Shown piece after piece: positions 23,428-32,714 of a stretch of 33,403 nt of DNA. The notes beneath the pieces are model-generated. The model saw nothing but the letters and a program-made list of their open reading frames with translations. It ran no database searches and was not told the DNA's origin. Source of the stretch: Rhodospirillales bacterium (GTDB taxonomy: Bacteria > Pseudomonadota > Alphaproteobacteria > CACIAM-22H2); NCBI GenBank assembly GCA_016794005.1, contig JAEUKY010000187.1, positions 1 to 33,403 of the forward strand, given 5' to 3'. The position numbers and the translations under genes are program-made. The number at the start of each line of letters is the position of its first letter. The first letter of the stretch is position 1.

Positions 23428-23501
23428 CCGCCGGACGCTTCGCGCGGCACCGAATCCGGCTATTGTCGGCGTCCCCGCGTCCTCGAATCGCCGGATTGCC
23501 C

Positions 23502-24452
23502 GTGCCGCAAAGCCTTTCGACCGTCGTGCCCCGACTCCTGACGCTCCGTGCGGGCCCCTTCGCGCTCGATCTGGCGCCGGAGATCGGCGGGGCGATCGTC
23601 GGTTTCAGAACGGACTGGTCGGGCGGCGTCGACCTGATGCGCCGCACGCCCGAAGCGGCCTTGGCCGCGCGCGACGTGCGGCTGGCGGGAAGCTACGCGC
23701 TGGTCCCGTACTCCAACCGCATGCGCGAGTGCACGCTGCAGTTCGCCGGCAGGCGCCACCGACTGGCGCCGAATTTCGGCAGCCATCCCCATTCGATCCA
23801 CGGCAACGGCTGGCAGCGCGCGTGGGAGGTCGAATCGGCCGACGCGGCGAACGCTTCCTTCGTGCTCGACCATACGGCGAAGGACATCCTGTCGTCCGAG
23901 TGGCCGTTCGCCTACCACGCGCGCCAGCGCTACGCGCTCGACGCGCGTGGCCTCACGGTCGGGCTCGAGATCGTCAATACCGGCGACGGGCCGATGCCGG
24001 CCGGCTTCGGCCTGCATCCTTTCTTCCCGCGCGCGGCCGGCACGCGGCTTACCGCGTCGACCGCTTCGGTCTGGCGCAACGACGAGGCGATGATGCCCGT
24101 CGCGCTCGATCCCGTTCCGCCGGCCTGGAACTTCGCCGAGGGACGGCTCGTCGCCCCGCTTGCGGTCGACAACTGCTTCGCCGGATGGAACGGTGCGGTC
24201 CAGATCGACTGGCCGGAATGGGGCATCCGGCTCGACATGACCGCCGATCCGGTCTTCGGCCATCTCGTCGTCTTCGTGCCGCCGGGGAAGAGCCATTTCT
24301 GCGTCGAGCCGGTCAGCAACTGCAACGACGGCATGAACCTGATGGCCAGGGGCAGGAGCGACACCGGCGTCGTCGTGCTCGAGCCGGGCGGCGCGCTTTC
24401 GGGGAGCGTCACGTTCGCCTTCTCGCGCGCCGAGACCGGCGGGGCGGAATGA
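23502..24452 (+). CDS. Aldose 1-epimerase (mutarotase)
   Basis: This 316-residue enzyme interconverts alpha and beta anomers of aldoses. Family residues are the Asn/Arg of SNRMRECTLQFAG (about residues 67-79), the His of HSIHGNGWQRAWEV (about 92-105), the His of PAGFGLHPFFPR, and the catalytic Glu of CVEPVSNCNDG (about 270-280). It covers the whole family fold. The start is GTG at 23502, with GGA 6 nt upstream. A longer frame upstream lacks homology, and the GTG at 23526 is a possible shorter start. It overlaps the next gene by four bases (ATGA), so the two form an operon, preceded by the CRP-like site. Confidence 0.9.
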   Translation: MPQSLSTVVPRLLTLRAGPFALDLAPEIGGAIVGFRTDWSGGVDLMRRTPEAALAARDVRLAGSYALVPYSNRMRECTLQFAGRRHRLAPNFGSHPHSIHGNGWQRAWEVESADAANASFVLDHTAKDILSSEWPFAYHARQRYALDARGLTVGLEIVNTGDGPMPAGFGLHPFFPRAAGTRLTASTASVWRNDEAMMPVALDPVPPAWNFAEGRLVAPLAVDNCFAGWNGAVQIDWPEWGIRLDMTADPVFGHLVVFVPPGKSHFCVEPVSNCNDGMNLMARGRSDTGVVVLEPGGALSGSVTFAFSRAETGGAE

Positions 24453-25219
24453 AGGGCTATTCCGGGCCGGTCTACGACGCGCACCTGCATATCGTCGATC
24501 CGCGCTTCCCGCTGGTCGCCAACGAAGGCTTCGTGCCGGGCGCCTATCTTTCGGGCGACTATCTGGCGGCGGCAAAGCCGCTGGGCATCGTCGGCGGTGC
24601 CGTCGTGTCGGGCTCGTTCCAGGCCTTCGACCAGGACTATCTGCTCGCGGCACTGGCCGAACTCGGGCCCGGCTATGTCGGCGTCACGCAGATCCCGGCC
24701 AGCACGCTCGACCACGAGATCCTGGCGCTGGACGCGGCGGGCGTGCGCGCGGTGCGCTTCAACGTCTATCGAGGCGGCTCGGAATCCTTCGCGTCGATCG
24801 CGAGCTTCGCAAGGCGCATCCACCGCCTGTGCGGCTGGCACGTGGAGCTCTACGCCGACATGGCGAAGCTGCGCCCCGAGGAGGTCGACACGCTTTCAAA
24901 GCTGCCCCAGCTCGTCGTCGATCATCTGGGGATGAGCGAGGGCGGCCTTGCGCGGCTCGTCGATCTCGCGCGCGCGGGTGCCAAGGTGAAGGCGACCGGC
25001 TTCGGGCGCGTGCTCGTCGATCCGGAGGACGCGATGGAGCGCATCGCCGCCGCCAATCCGGACTCGCTGATGTTCGGTTCCGACCTGCCGTCCACGCGCG
25101 CACGCCGCCCGTTCGAGCCGGCCGACATGGAACTGATCGCCGGCGTGCTCGGCCCCGAGCTGTCGCGCAAGGCGTTCCACGACAACGCGGTGAAACTCTA
25201 CCGGCCCCGCTCGCTCTGA
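24449..25219 (+). CDS. Amidohydrolase-2 family hydrolase (possible sugar lactonase)
   Basis: This 256-residue metal-dependent TIM-barrel hydrolase has the HxH motif in VYDAHLHIVDPRFPL (about residues 8-22), a barrel His in VVDHLG and the catalytic Asp in FGSDLPST. Relatives include lactonases such as those for L-rhamnono- or L-fucono-lactone, and other decarboxylases and hydrolases. The coupling to an aldose epimerase and the nearby dehydratase suggest a sugar-acid lactonase. That is inference from context. It shares ATGA with the epimerase gene. Its C-terminus overlaps the end of the convergent transporter by 22 bp. Confidence 0.85.
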   Translation: MKGYSGPVYDAHLHIVDPRFPLVANEGFVPGAYLSGDYLAAAKPLGIVGGAVVSGSFQAFDQDYLLAALAELGPGYVGVTQIPASTLDHEILALDAAGVRAVRFNVYRGGSESFASIASFARRIHRLCGWHVELYADMAKLRPEEVDTLSKLPQLVVDHLGMSEGGLARLVDLARAGAKVKATGFGRVLVDPEDAMERIAAANPDSLMFGSDLPSTRARRPFEPADMELIAGVLGPELSRKAFHDNAVKLYRPRSL

Positions 25220-26103
25220 GGGGCGGCGGGCCACGCGGCCGCCGTGGTGCCGACGATCGTCAGACCGACGCCGAGGATCACCGTCGCACCCGGCAATTCG
25301 CCCAGCAGGATCGCACCGCCCAGCGTCGACAGCACCGGCACCAGCGCCCCCGACAGGGCGGCGCGCCCGGCGCCCAGATGGCGGATCGCCAGCGTGAAGG
25401 TCCACGTGCCGCCGAGACCGGCAAGCATCCCCTGTGCTGCGAACTGCACAAGCCCGGCGGCGAGCGGCACGTCGGGCAGGCCGGTGCCGACGAGCCAGAT
25501 GCGGATCGGGATCGCCGCGACGAGCGAGGAAAGCGAGATGAGCGCTATCGAATGCCACGGGTCGAGCCCGCTGCGCCGGTAGGCGACGGTGTAGACCGAC
25601 CAGATCGCCGCGGCGGCGATGAACAGCAGGTCGCCGCGCCACGTCGCCGCCCCGATATCGGCCAGCGAATCGCCCGTGATCGCGAAGACGCCCGCGACGA
25701 TCGCCGCGAAACCCGCGATACGCCGGCGCGTCGGCCGTTCGCCCAGGAAGCAAGCCGCCATCGCGGCGGTGAAGATCGGCATGGTGCCGGGCAGAAGGGC
25801 ACCCATATGCGCGACCGGCGCGTAGCCGGCCCCGATCATCGCGACGAGACCGAAAGGAAGGCCTGCCCCCAGCACGATGGGGGCAGCCAGCCAGCCGGGT
25901 GCCTGCGTCGGCCACAGGCCGCGGCGCAGCAGCAGCGGCATCAGCAGCAGGCCCGGCACGCCGTAGCGCAGCAGGGCAAGGTCGATGGGGGCGAAGACCG
26001 CCGTCACGCCGAAGCGCGTGGCGACCTGCCAGCCGGCACCGATCGCGGCGGCAGCGAGGGCGGCGGCGATGCCGATCGCATAGGACTGTCGGAATTCGGG
26101 CAT
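25198..26103 (-). CDS. EamA/DMT-family transporter
   Basis: This 301-residue inner-membrane protein has ten hydrophobic segments in two repeated EamA halves (about residues 10-140 and 158-290). Motifs are LLRYGVPGLLLMPLLL (about 44-59), GTMPIFTAAMAACFLGERPT (about 106-125) and the second-half echo SGALVPVLSTLGGAILLGELP. This is the drug/metabolite transporter superfamily. Substrates range from amino acids to nucleotide sugars, and direction is usually export. It starts 3 bp after the GH31 gene stops and belongs to that transcript. Its job there could be export of a by-product. The last 22 bp overlap the amidohydrolase gene. Confidence 0.88.
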   Translation of the reverse strand: MPEFRQSYAIGIAAALAAAAIGAGWQVATRFGVTAVFAPIDLALLRYGVPGLLLMPLLLRRGLWPTQAPGWLAAPIVLGAGLPFGLVAMIGAGYAPVAHMGALLPGTMPIFTAAMAACFLGERPTRRRIAGFAAIVAGVFAITGDSLADIGAATWRGDLLFIAAAAIWSVYTVAYRRSGLDPWHSIALISLSSLVAAIPIRIWLVGTGLPDVPLAAGLVQFAAQGMLAGLGGTWTFTLAIRHLGAGRAALSGALVPVLSTLGGAILLGELPGATVILGVGLTIVGTTAAAWPAAPQSERGR

Positions 26104-26106
26104 GCT

Positions 26107-28335
26107 TCAGCGCTTGAAGACGATCCGCGCACCCTGCCGGGCGGCCGTGCAGCCATAGGCGCGGACGCTTGCGTCGGGGGCCCCGTCGAGCGCTCCGTCC
26201 TTCGCGAGCGACAGCACGCCGTCGCCGACGACGGGTGCCGTTGCCGGCAGGCCGTAGGCGACGATCTCGGCGACCGGGTTGCGCCGGTCGATCTCGCCGG
26301 TGTGCATGACGTTGCGTCCGAGCGCAATCACGTGGCCCGCGCGCACGTAGACCGGCAGCCGGTCGAGCGGCACGTTCGCCACGCGCAGCTGGCGGCCGCC
26401 GACGACGCGTTCGCCGGTCCAGAAATCGTGCCAGTCGCCGTCCGGCAGCCAGACGTCGACCGCACCGCCCGGTTTCAGGATCGGAGCGACGAGGATCGAG
26501 GGGCCGAACATATACTGGTCGCCGAAAGCGCGCGCCGCACGGTCCTTCGGGAAGGCGAGCGCCATCGCGCGCATCACCGGCAGGCCCGTGCGCGTCGCGA
26601 TCTCCACGCAGCCCCAAAGATAGGGGAGCAGCCGGTAGCGCAGGGCGAGCCACGCGCGCGCGTGGCGCGCCACGTCCTCGCCCAGGCTCCACGGTTCGCG
26701 GATGCCGATGCCGTGGAAACGGAAATGCGAGCAGAAGATGCCCGCCGCGACCCAGCGCAGATAGAGCTCGGGGTCGGGCTGGCGCGAGCCGTAGAAGCCG
26801 CCCACGTCGCTCGAATAATAGGGCACGCCCGACAGGCCCCACGAAAGGCCGCCGCGGATCGAAGCCGCGAGGCCTTCCCAGTCGGTCTGCGGATCGCCGC
26901 CCCACTGCACGGGAAAGCGCTGCGCGCCGATCCAGCCGTCGCGCCCCCACACGCAGGCGTTCTCCGCTCCCTTCGCCTTCGCCGTCGCCGCGTAGACCGC
27001 TTCGTTGTAGAGACGCGGATAGACGTTGTGCAGCCGTCGCCCGCTGTCGCCGTTGTGCGCGACGACATGGTCCATGACCTGTTCGCCGAAATCGGTCTTC
27101 ATCGTATCGACGCCGACGTTCCAAAGCCGGTCGTGGCGGGCCTTCCACCAATCGACCGCTTCGGGATTGGTGAAGTCGAGCACGCCCGAGGGCGGCAGCG
27201 GCGTCAGCACGTTGCCGAAGGGCGACGTCCCCGGGGCCGTGTCCCACTGGAACACGTGCGGCGACCCGTCGGGCTCGCGCAGGAACAGGCCGCGCTTCTC
27301 CAACTCCGCGTATTCCGCGTTGTGGATCGAGACGAGCGGGTACTCCCAGCAGCAGATGCGGAAATCGCGCGCCTTCAACTTGTCGATGGTCGCCTTCGGA
27401 TCGGGATAGCGCGACGGATCGAAGTCGAGCGTGGCGCGCGTGCGCACCTCCATCCATGCGCGCCCGTCGAAGGTGATGACGTCGGCGGGGAAGCCGGCCT
27501 CGCGGCATTCGCGCGCGGCGTCGAGGATCTCGTCCTCGGTGCGGTAGTAGGCGCGGCTCAGCCACACGCCCAGCGACCAGAAGGGCGGCAGGGCCGGTTT
27601 GCCGGTGATCTCGGCGCAGCGCGCGATCACGTGCGCGGGGTCGGGCCCGGCGAACAGGAACAGGTCGAAGGTCTCGTCCTCGCACAGGATCGCATAGCTG
27701 CGGTGCGACCACTGGCCGTAGCCGACGGCGTGATGGACGTGCGCCGGCGTGTTGACGAGCACGCCCCAGGCGCCGCCCGCTTCCTTCAGGCCCCAGGCGA
27801 ACGGGATCGACTTGTACGAAAGCTCGGTGTTGACGCCGAGCGCGTCCTCGATGCGATTGGTGACAAACTGGCCGCGCCGGTCGAGCGCGCCGAACTTCTC
27901 GCCGAGCCCGTAGACCGGCTCGCCGGAATCGAGGGCGAAGGACGCGATCCAGCCTTCCGGCCCGCGCCCGAAGGCGGGCAGGCGCGTCCAGCCGCGGAAA
28001 TGCTCGTCGGTCAGCGAGCCCAACGGATCGTCGAGCCACCCCTTGCGCCCGAAGCGCACGCGCAGCGGATCGCTTGCGAGTTCCAGCCACTCGGTGTCGT
28101 CGCCGAGGCGGAAGATCCCGGGCGCCGTCTCGCGGCAGGCGGGTCGGACGAAGCCGCCGGTCTCGACGAGGCCGTAGTCCGGCTTCGTCGCCGTGCCGAA
28201 GGTCAGGCGCCAGTCGCCGCCGCGCCTGGAGACGGCGAGGGAGCCGATCTCTGTCGAGAAGACGACTGCGGCTTTCGCGTCGGCGGCGCGCGCGAGCTTC
28301 TGCGCGCGGACGAATTTCGTGAAGTCGATCTGCAC
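26107..28335 (-). CDS. GH31 alpha-glycosidase (YicI-like alpha-xylosidase type)
   Basis: This 742-residue glycoside hydrolase of family 31 removes alpha-linked sugars with retention of configuration. The nucleophile Asp is D415 in the motif KTDFGE, and the acid/base Asp is D481 in QRFPVQWGGD. Both fall almost exactly where YicI of E. coli has D416 and D482. The N-terminal galactose-mutarotase-like domain (about 1-220) and C-terminal beta domains (about 600-742) are present. No signal peptide is seen, so it acts in the cytoplasm on imported sugar. Relatives include alpha-xylosidases and alpha-glucosidases, so the exact linkage is open. The start GTG at 28335 lies 10 bp after the upstream permease stop. 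Confidence 0.92.
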   Translation of the reverse strand: MQIDFTKFVRAQKLARAADAKAAVVFSTEIGSLAVSRRGGDWRLTFGTATKPDYGLVETGGFVRPACRETAPGIFRLGDDTEWLELASDPLRVRFGRKGWLDDPLGSLTDEHFRGWTRLPAFGRGPEGWIASFALDSGEPVYGLGEKFGALDRRGQFVTNRIEDALGVNTELSYKSIPFAWGLKEAGGAWGVLVNTPAHVHHAVGYGQWSHRSYAILCEDETFDLFLFAGPDPAHVIARCAEITGKPALPPFWSLGVWLSRAYYRTEDEILDAARECREAGFPADVITFDGRAWMEVRTRATLDFDPSRYPDPKATIDKLKARDFRICCWEYPLVSIHNAEYAELEKRGLFLREPDGSPHVFQWDTAPGTSPFGNVLTPLPPSGVLDFTNPEAVDWWKARHDRLWNVGVDTMKTDFGEQVMDHVVAHNGDSGRRLHNVYPRLYNEAVYAATAKAKGAENACVWGRDGWIGAQRFPVQWGGDPQTDWEGLAASIRGGLSWGLSGVPYYSSDVGGFYGSRQPDPELYLRWVAAGIFCSHFRFHGIGIREPWSLGEDVARHARAWLALRYRLLPYLWGCVEIATRTGLPVMRAMALAFPKDRAARAFGDQYMFGPSILVAPILKPGGAVDVWLPDGDWHDFWTGERVVGGRQLRVANVPLDRLPVYVRAGHVIALGRNVMHTGEIDRRNPVAEIVAYGLPATAPVVGDGVLSLAKDGALDGAPDASVRAYGCTAARQGARIVFKR

Positions 28336-28345
28336 GGGTATGTTC

Positions 28346-29176
28346 TCAGCCTTTGACGCCGCCCGCCGTGAGGCCGGAGACGACGCGTTCCTGGAAGACG
28401 GCGATCAGCAAGCACACGGGCACGATCGCCACGATAAGGGCGGCCGACATGATCGGCCACGGAAAAGCGAACTCCCCCTGATAGAGCGTGATTCCGACCG
28501 GAAGCGTGCGGCTGGTGACACGGCTCGACAGCGTCAGCGCCAGCAGGAACTCGTCCCACGCGTTGACGAAGGCGAGGATGGCGGCCGTGAACACGCCGGG
28601 TGCCGCGAGCGGGACCACGACGTGCCAGAGCGCCCCCAGCCGCGTGCAGCCGTCGATCATCGCCGCGTTCTCCAGGTCGTTCGGGATGTCCTGGAAGAAG
28701 CTCGCCATCACCAGCGTGCAGACCGGCATCGACAGCACGGCATAGGGAAAGACGAGGGCGGGGTAGGTGTTGAGCCAGCCCAGCGTGCGCATCGTCTGGA
28801 ACAGCGGCACCATCAGCGAGATCAGCGGGAACATCGAGACCGCGAGCAGCACCGACAGCACGATATTGCGTCCCGGGATGCGCAGCCGCACGATCGCATA
28901 GGCGGCGAGTGCCGAAACGAAAATGCACAGCACGGTCGACAGGCCCGCCACGACAAGGCTGTTCCACAGGAAGAGCAGGATCGGCTGATCGACGAACACG
29001 CGCACGTAGTTGAGCAGCGTGGGATCGTGCGGGACGATGGTGATCGGATGGCGCAGCAGCTCCGCCTCGGTCTTCAGCGACGTGAACAGGATCCACAGCG
29101 CAGGAAAGAACCCGTTGGCCGCGACGATCGCTGCGGCGAGCCAGACGGTCTTCCTCTTGCCGAGTTTCGCCAGCAT
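28346..29176 (-). CDS. Sugar ABC transporter permease, MalG-type
   Basis: This 276-residue inner-membrane permease has six predicted helices. The EAA-type coupling motif, which contacts the ATPase, is in NAAMIDGCTRLGALWHVVVPL (about residues 168-188). The N-terminal SLKTEAEL and PDPTLLNY-like stretches, and helices such as LLAVSMFPLISLMVPLF, match the second permease of carbohydrate-uptake-1 importers. The stop lies 10 bp before the GH31 gene and the start is 1 bp after the stop of the first permease. The pair forms the channel for the substrate bound by the periplasmic protein. Confidence 0.93.
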   Translation of the reverse strand: MLAKLGKRKTVWLAAAIVAANGFFPALWILFTSLKTEAELLRHPITIVPHDPTLLNYVRVFVDQPILLFLWNSLVVAGLSTVLCIFVSALAAYAIVRLRIPGRNIVLSVLLAVSMFPLISLMVPLFQTMRTLGWLNTYPALVFPYAVLSMPVCTLVMASFFQDIPNDLENAAMIDGCTRLGALWHVVVPLAAPGVFTAAILAFVNAWDEFLLALTLSSRVTSRTLPVGITLYQGEFAFPWPIMSAALIVAIVPVCLLIAVFQERVVSGLTAGGVKG

Positions 29177-29177
29177 G

Positions 29178-30086
29178 TCAGCCGCGCCCCGTATCGCGTT
29201 TCGTGTGGCGCAGATAGACCGACGTCGCGACGATCGAGATCAGGAACATCAGTGTGGCCAGCGCCGAGCCGTAGCCGAGATCGAGGAAGTCGATCGTCGT
29301 CTTGTGGATGTACATCGCCATCGTCTCGGTCGCCGTGCCCGGGCCGCCGTTCGTCATCGCATAGGGGATGTCGAAGGTCTGGATCGCCGTGATGGTGCGG
29401 AAGATCAGCGCCACGACGATGGCCGGCTTCAGCATCGGCAGCGTGATCTCGACGAACTGCTGGAAGCGCGAGGCGCCGTCGACCTCCGCCGCCTCGTAGA
29501 GCGACTTGGGGATCGTCTGCAGGCCGGCGAGCAGGATCAGCGCCATGAAGGACGAGGACTTCCAGACGATCGCAACGCACACGGCGGCGAAGGCAAGCTG
29601 CGGGTCCGACAGCCATTGCGGCGGGTCGAAGCCGGCCAGTTCGATCAGCCAGTTCACGAAACCCTGCCGGAAATCGAAGAACCAGCGGAAGATCAGGCCG
29701 GCGAAGACCAGCGGCAGCGCCCAGGGCAGCAGCAGGCCGAGGCGCACGGGCCATTTGACGCGGAAGGGCTGGTTGGCGAGCAGGGCGAGTCCCAGTCCGA
29801 CGAACAGCGCCCCCGGAACCGTGACGACGATGAAGATGACGGTGTTGAGGACGGAGTGAAGGAAGCGGTCGTCCTCGAACAGCGCGAAGGCGTAGTTCTC
29901 GAGGCCGATGAAGCGGTAGCCCGGCCGCGTCAGCCGGAAGGAATAGAACGAGTTGGCGAGCAGTTCGGCGATCGGATAGACGACGACCGCCAGCAGCAGC
30001 AGGGCGGCGGGTGCGAGCAGCGCGTAGCCGAGACGGCGTTCGTCCCGCTCGAGCTTGCTGAGCCTGTAGCGTTTCGCGGTCGCCAT
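29178..30086 (-). CDS. Sugar ABC transporter permease, MalF-type
   Basis: This 302-residue inner-membrane permease is typical of the first permease in carbohydrate-uptake-1 systems. A first helix (LGYALLAPAALLLLAVVVYPI) begins at about residue 19. A short periplasmic stretch with TRPGYRFIGLENY and five further helices follow. The EAA motif region is EAAEVDGASRFQQFVEITLPML (about 206-227), followed by the NGGPGTATETMAMYIHKT segment. The start ATG at 30086 follows the binding-protein stop by 46 bp. A perfect hairpin lies in that gap. It ends 1 bp before the next permease. Confidence 0.93.
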   Translation of the reverse strand: MATAKRYRLSKLERDERRLGYALLAPAALLLLAVVVYPIAELLANSFYSFRLTRPGYRFIGLENYAFALFEDDRFLHSVLNTVIFIVVTVPGALFVGLGLALLANQPFRVKWPVRLGLLLPWALPLVFAGLIFRWFFDFRQGFVNWLIELAGFDPPQWLSDPQLAFAAVCVAIVWKSSSFMALILLAGLQTIPKSLYEAAEVDGASRFQQFVEITLPMLKPAIVVALIFRTITAIQTFDIPYAMTNGGPGTATETMAMYIHKTTIDFLDLGYGSALATLMFLISIVATSVYLRHTKRDTGRG

Positions 30087-30097
30087 CGTGCGCGAGG

Positions 30098-30124
30098 CCG
30101 GCGCCGCCTTGGCGGCGGCGCCGG
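30098..30124 (-). promoter_or_regulatory. Perfect 11-bp-stem hairpin between binding protein and permease genes
   Basis: Arms CCGGCGCCGCC and GGCGGCGCCGG pair fully around a 5-nt loop. It follows the binding-protein stop by 8 bp and has no T-run. It therefore looks like an mRNA-protecting or partial-attenuation structure that leaves binding-protein message more abundant than the permease message. That role is inferred from similar layouts in maltose-type operons. Confidence 0.6.
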
Positions 30125-30132
30125 ATCCCGTC

Positions 30133-31404
30133 CTAGCGGTAGACGCGCGCGAGGCGCGAGTTCATGTCCGCGATCACCTGGTCGGCGGTGCGCGTGCCCG
30201 CGAGGAACGCGTTCATGTTCGTGCGGATGATCTCGCTGACCTCGGGATAGTCCGGGCTCACCGGGCGCGAGCGACCGGTGACGACCACGTTGCGCGCGAA
30301 CTGGAACCACGGATTGACCTTCAGCACGTCGGCGTCCTGGTAGACCTCGGCGAAGACCGGCAGGTGCGAGGCGAGGATCGCCTGCATCTTCGAGACTTCC
30401 GGCGAGGAGAGGTAGCGCAGCAGGCCGACCGCGGCCTGCTTGTTCCTCGAATAGGCCGAGACCGCGATCTGCCAGCCGCCGATGCAGGTGGCGGGCTGGT
30501 TGCCGGCGAAGCCGGGCAGCGGCACGACGTTCGTCTTGCCCTTGACCGTGCTGTCGGCGTCGTTCTGGAAGCGGTTCCAGGCGTAGCCCCACTGCATGGC
30601 GTAGAGCAGGTTGCCGGCCTGGAAGTCGACGCGGATGCGGTCGGTCACGACCTCGGCGAGGTTGGGCGGCGTGACGTTCGCGGCCTTCAGGTCCGTCCAC
30701 AGCTGCAGCGCGCGGCGCGCCTGCGCGGAATTCACGTCGGGCTTGCCCTGCGCGCCGAGGAATTGGCCGCCGGCACCCCACATCGGCACCAGGAAGGTGC
30801 ACACCGTCCCCTCGATGGGCGCGCCCGCCGTCGCGAAGCCGCGCAGGTTCGGGTTGTTCTCGCCCTGCATGACGGTGCGCGCGGTCGACGCGAGCTCTTC
30901 CCACGTCTTGGGCGGCTGGAGCTTGTACTTCTCCAGCAGGTCGGTGCGGTAGTAGAGGAACTGCGCGTCGGCGAAATAGGGGAGCGCGATGACCTTTCCG
31001 CCGACGATGTTGGCCTCGCGATAGGCGGGCAGGTAGCGCGCCATGATCGCGTCCTTCTCGGCACCCAGATAGGCATCGAGCGGTTCGGCCCAGCCGGCGG
31101 CGGCGAACTGCGCGGGGCGGATCACGTCGATCAGCATGACGTCGATCGCCGCGTCGCGGCTGGTCAGCACCGTGTTGAGGTACTGCTGCTGCTGGTCGGA
31201 GGTGGCGCCGCCGATCTCGATCTCGACGCGCGTGCCGGGATTGCGCTGCTGGTAGACGTCGAGGATCTGACGCATCACGTCGGGACGCTGCTGGCCGCCG
31301 ACGAAGATGCGCAAGGTCGTCTGCTGGGCGTCCGCCGGCGACGCGGCGAGTGCCAGCGGCAGGGCGAGGGCCGCAGAGGCGAAGAGGGCGCGATAGGTGC
31401 TCAT
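30133..31404 (-). CDS. Sugar ABC transporter substrate-binding protein
   Basis: This 423-residue periplasmic solute-binding protein belongs to extracellular binding-protein family 1. It has a signal peptide (residues about 1-26, LFASAALALPLALAASPADA then QQ). The mature protein shows a typical QTTLRIFVGGQQRPDVMRQ start, GKVIALPYFADAQFLYYRTDLL, and WEELASTARTVM. The second lobe has IGGWQIAVSAYSRNKQAA. The bound sugar is probably an alpha-linked oligosaccharide given the GH31 partner, but this is inference. The ATG at 31404 has GGAG about 8 nt upstream. It lies 41 bp after the ATPase frame ends. Confidence 0.93.
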   Translation of the reverse strand: MSTYRALFASAALALPLALAASPADAQQTTLRIFVGGQQRPDVMRQILDVYQQRNPGTRVEIEIGGATSDQQQQYLNTVLTSRDAAIDVMLIDVIRPAQFAAAGWAEPLDAYLGAEKDAIMARYLPAYREANIVGGKVIALPYFADAQFLYYRTDLLEKYKLQPPKTWEELASTARTVMQGENNPNLRGFATAGAPIEGTVCTFLVPMWGAGGQFLGAQGKPDVNSAQARRALQLWTDLKAANVTPPNLAEVVTDRIRVDFQAGNLLYAMQWGYAWNRFQNDADSTVKGKTNVVPLPGFAGNQPATCIGGWQIAVSAYSRNKQAAVGLLRYLSSPEVSKMQAILASHLPVFAEVYQDADVLKVNPWFQFARNVVVTGRSRPVSPDYPEVSEIIRTNMNAFLAGTRTADQVIADMNSRLARVYR

Positions 31405-31445
31405 GGACGTTCTCCCTTGGTTGGTTCTTGTCGTGGGTGCGGCGC

Positions 31446-32549
<1,104 letters not shown>

Positions 32550-32601
32550 GGGTTTTGCGACCGCTCCTCCCTATTTACGCGGGCGTTGATCCACCCTGCG
32601 T

Positions 32602-32686
32602 ATGTTGGTATCGCTAACATCTATCATGGAAATAAGTCTGTCAATAGCGATTTTGCTCTGGTATTTAGATTTGACAACGCTAACAT
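32602..32686. promoter_or_regulatory. Operator-like repeats between the divergent sugar operons
   Basis: The 165-bp spacer is much more AT-rich than its surroundings. It contains the dyad ATGTTGGTATCGCTAACAT (32602-32620; outer 7-mers match at 6 of 7) and a second copy of its right half, CGCTAACAT, at 32678-32686, 66 bp away. TTGACA hexamers occur on both strands (minus 32644-32639, plus 32671-32676) beside these half-sites. No good -10 is at standard distance, so the promoters remain tentative. The half-site resembles those of LacI/GalR-type sugar repressors, but no such gene is in the window. Confidence 0.5.
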
Positions 32687-32714
32687 GTGATTGAACGAAA
32701 AGCGGGGGGAACGA

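Noticed and set aside
24829-28356. Very long open frames on both strands (over 1000 codons) opposite the GH31, DMT and amidohydrolase genes
   Set aside because: They lie antisense to, or out of phase with, genes with clear motifs, have Arg/Asp/Gly/His-rich low-complexity translations and no family motifs. This is the normal effect of GC-rich codon use.
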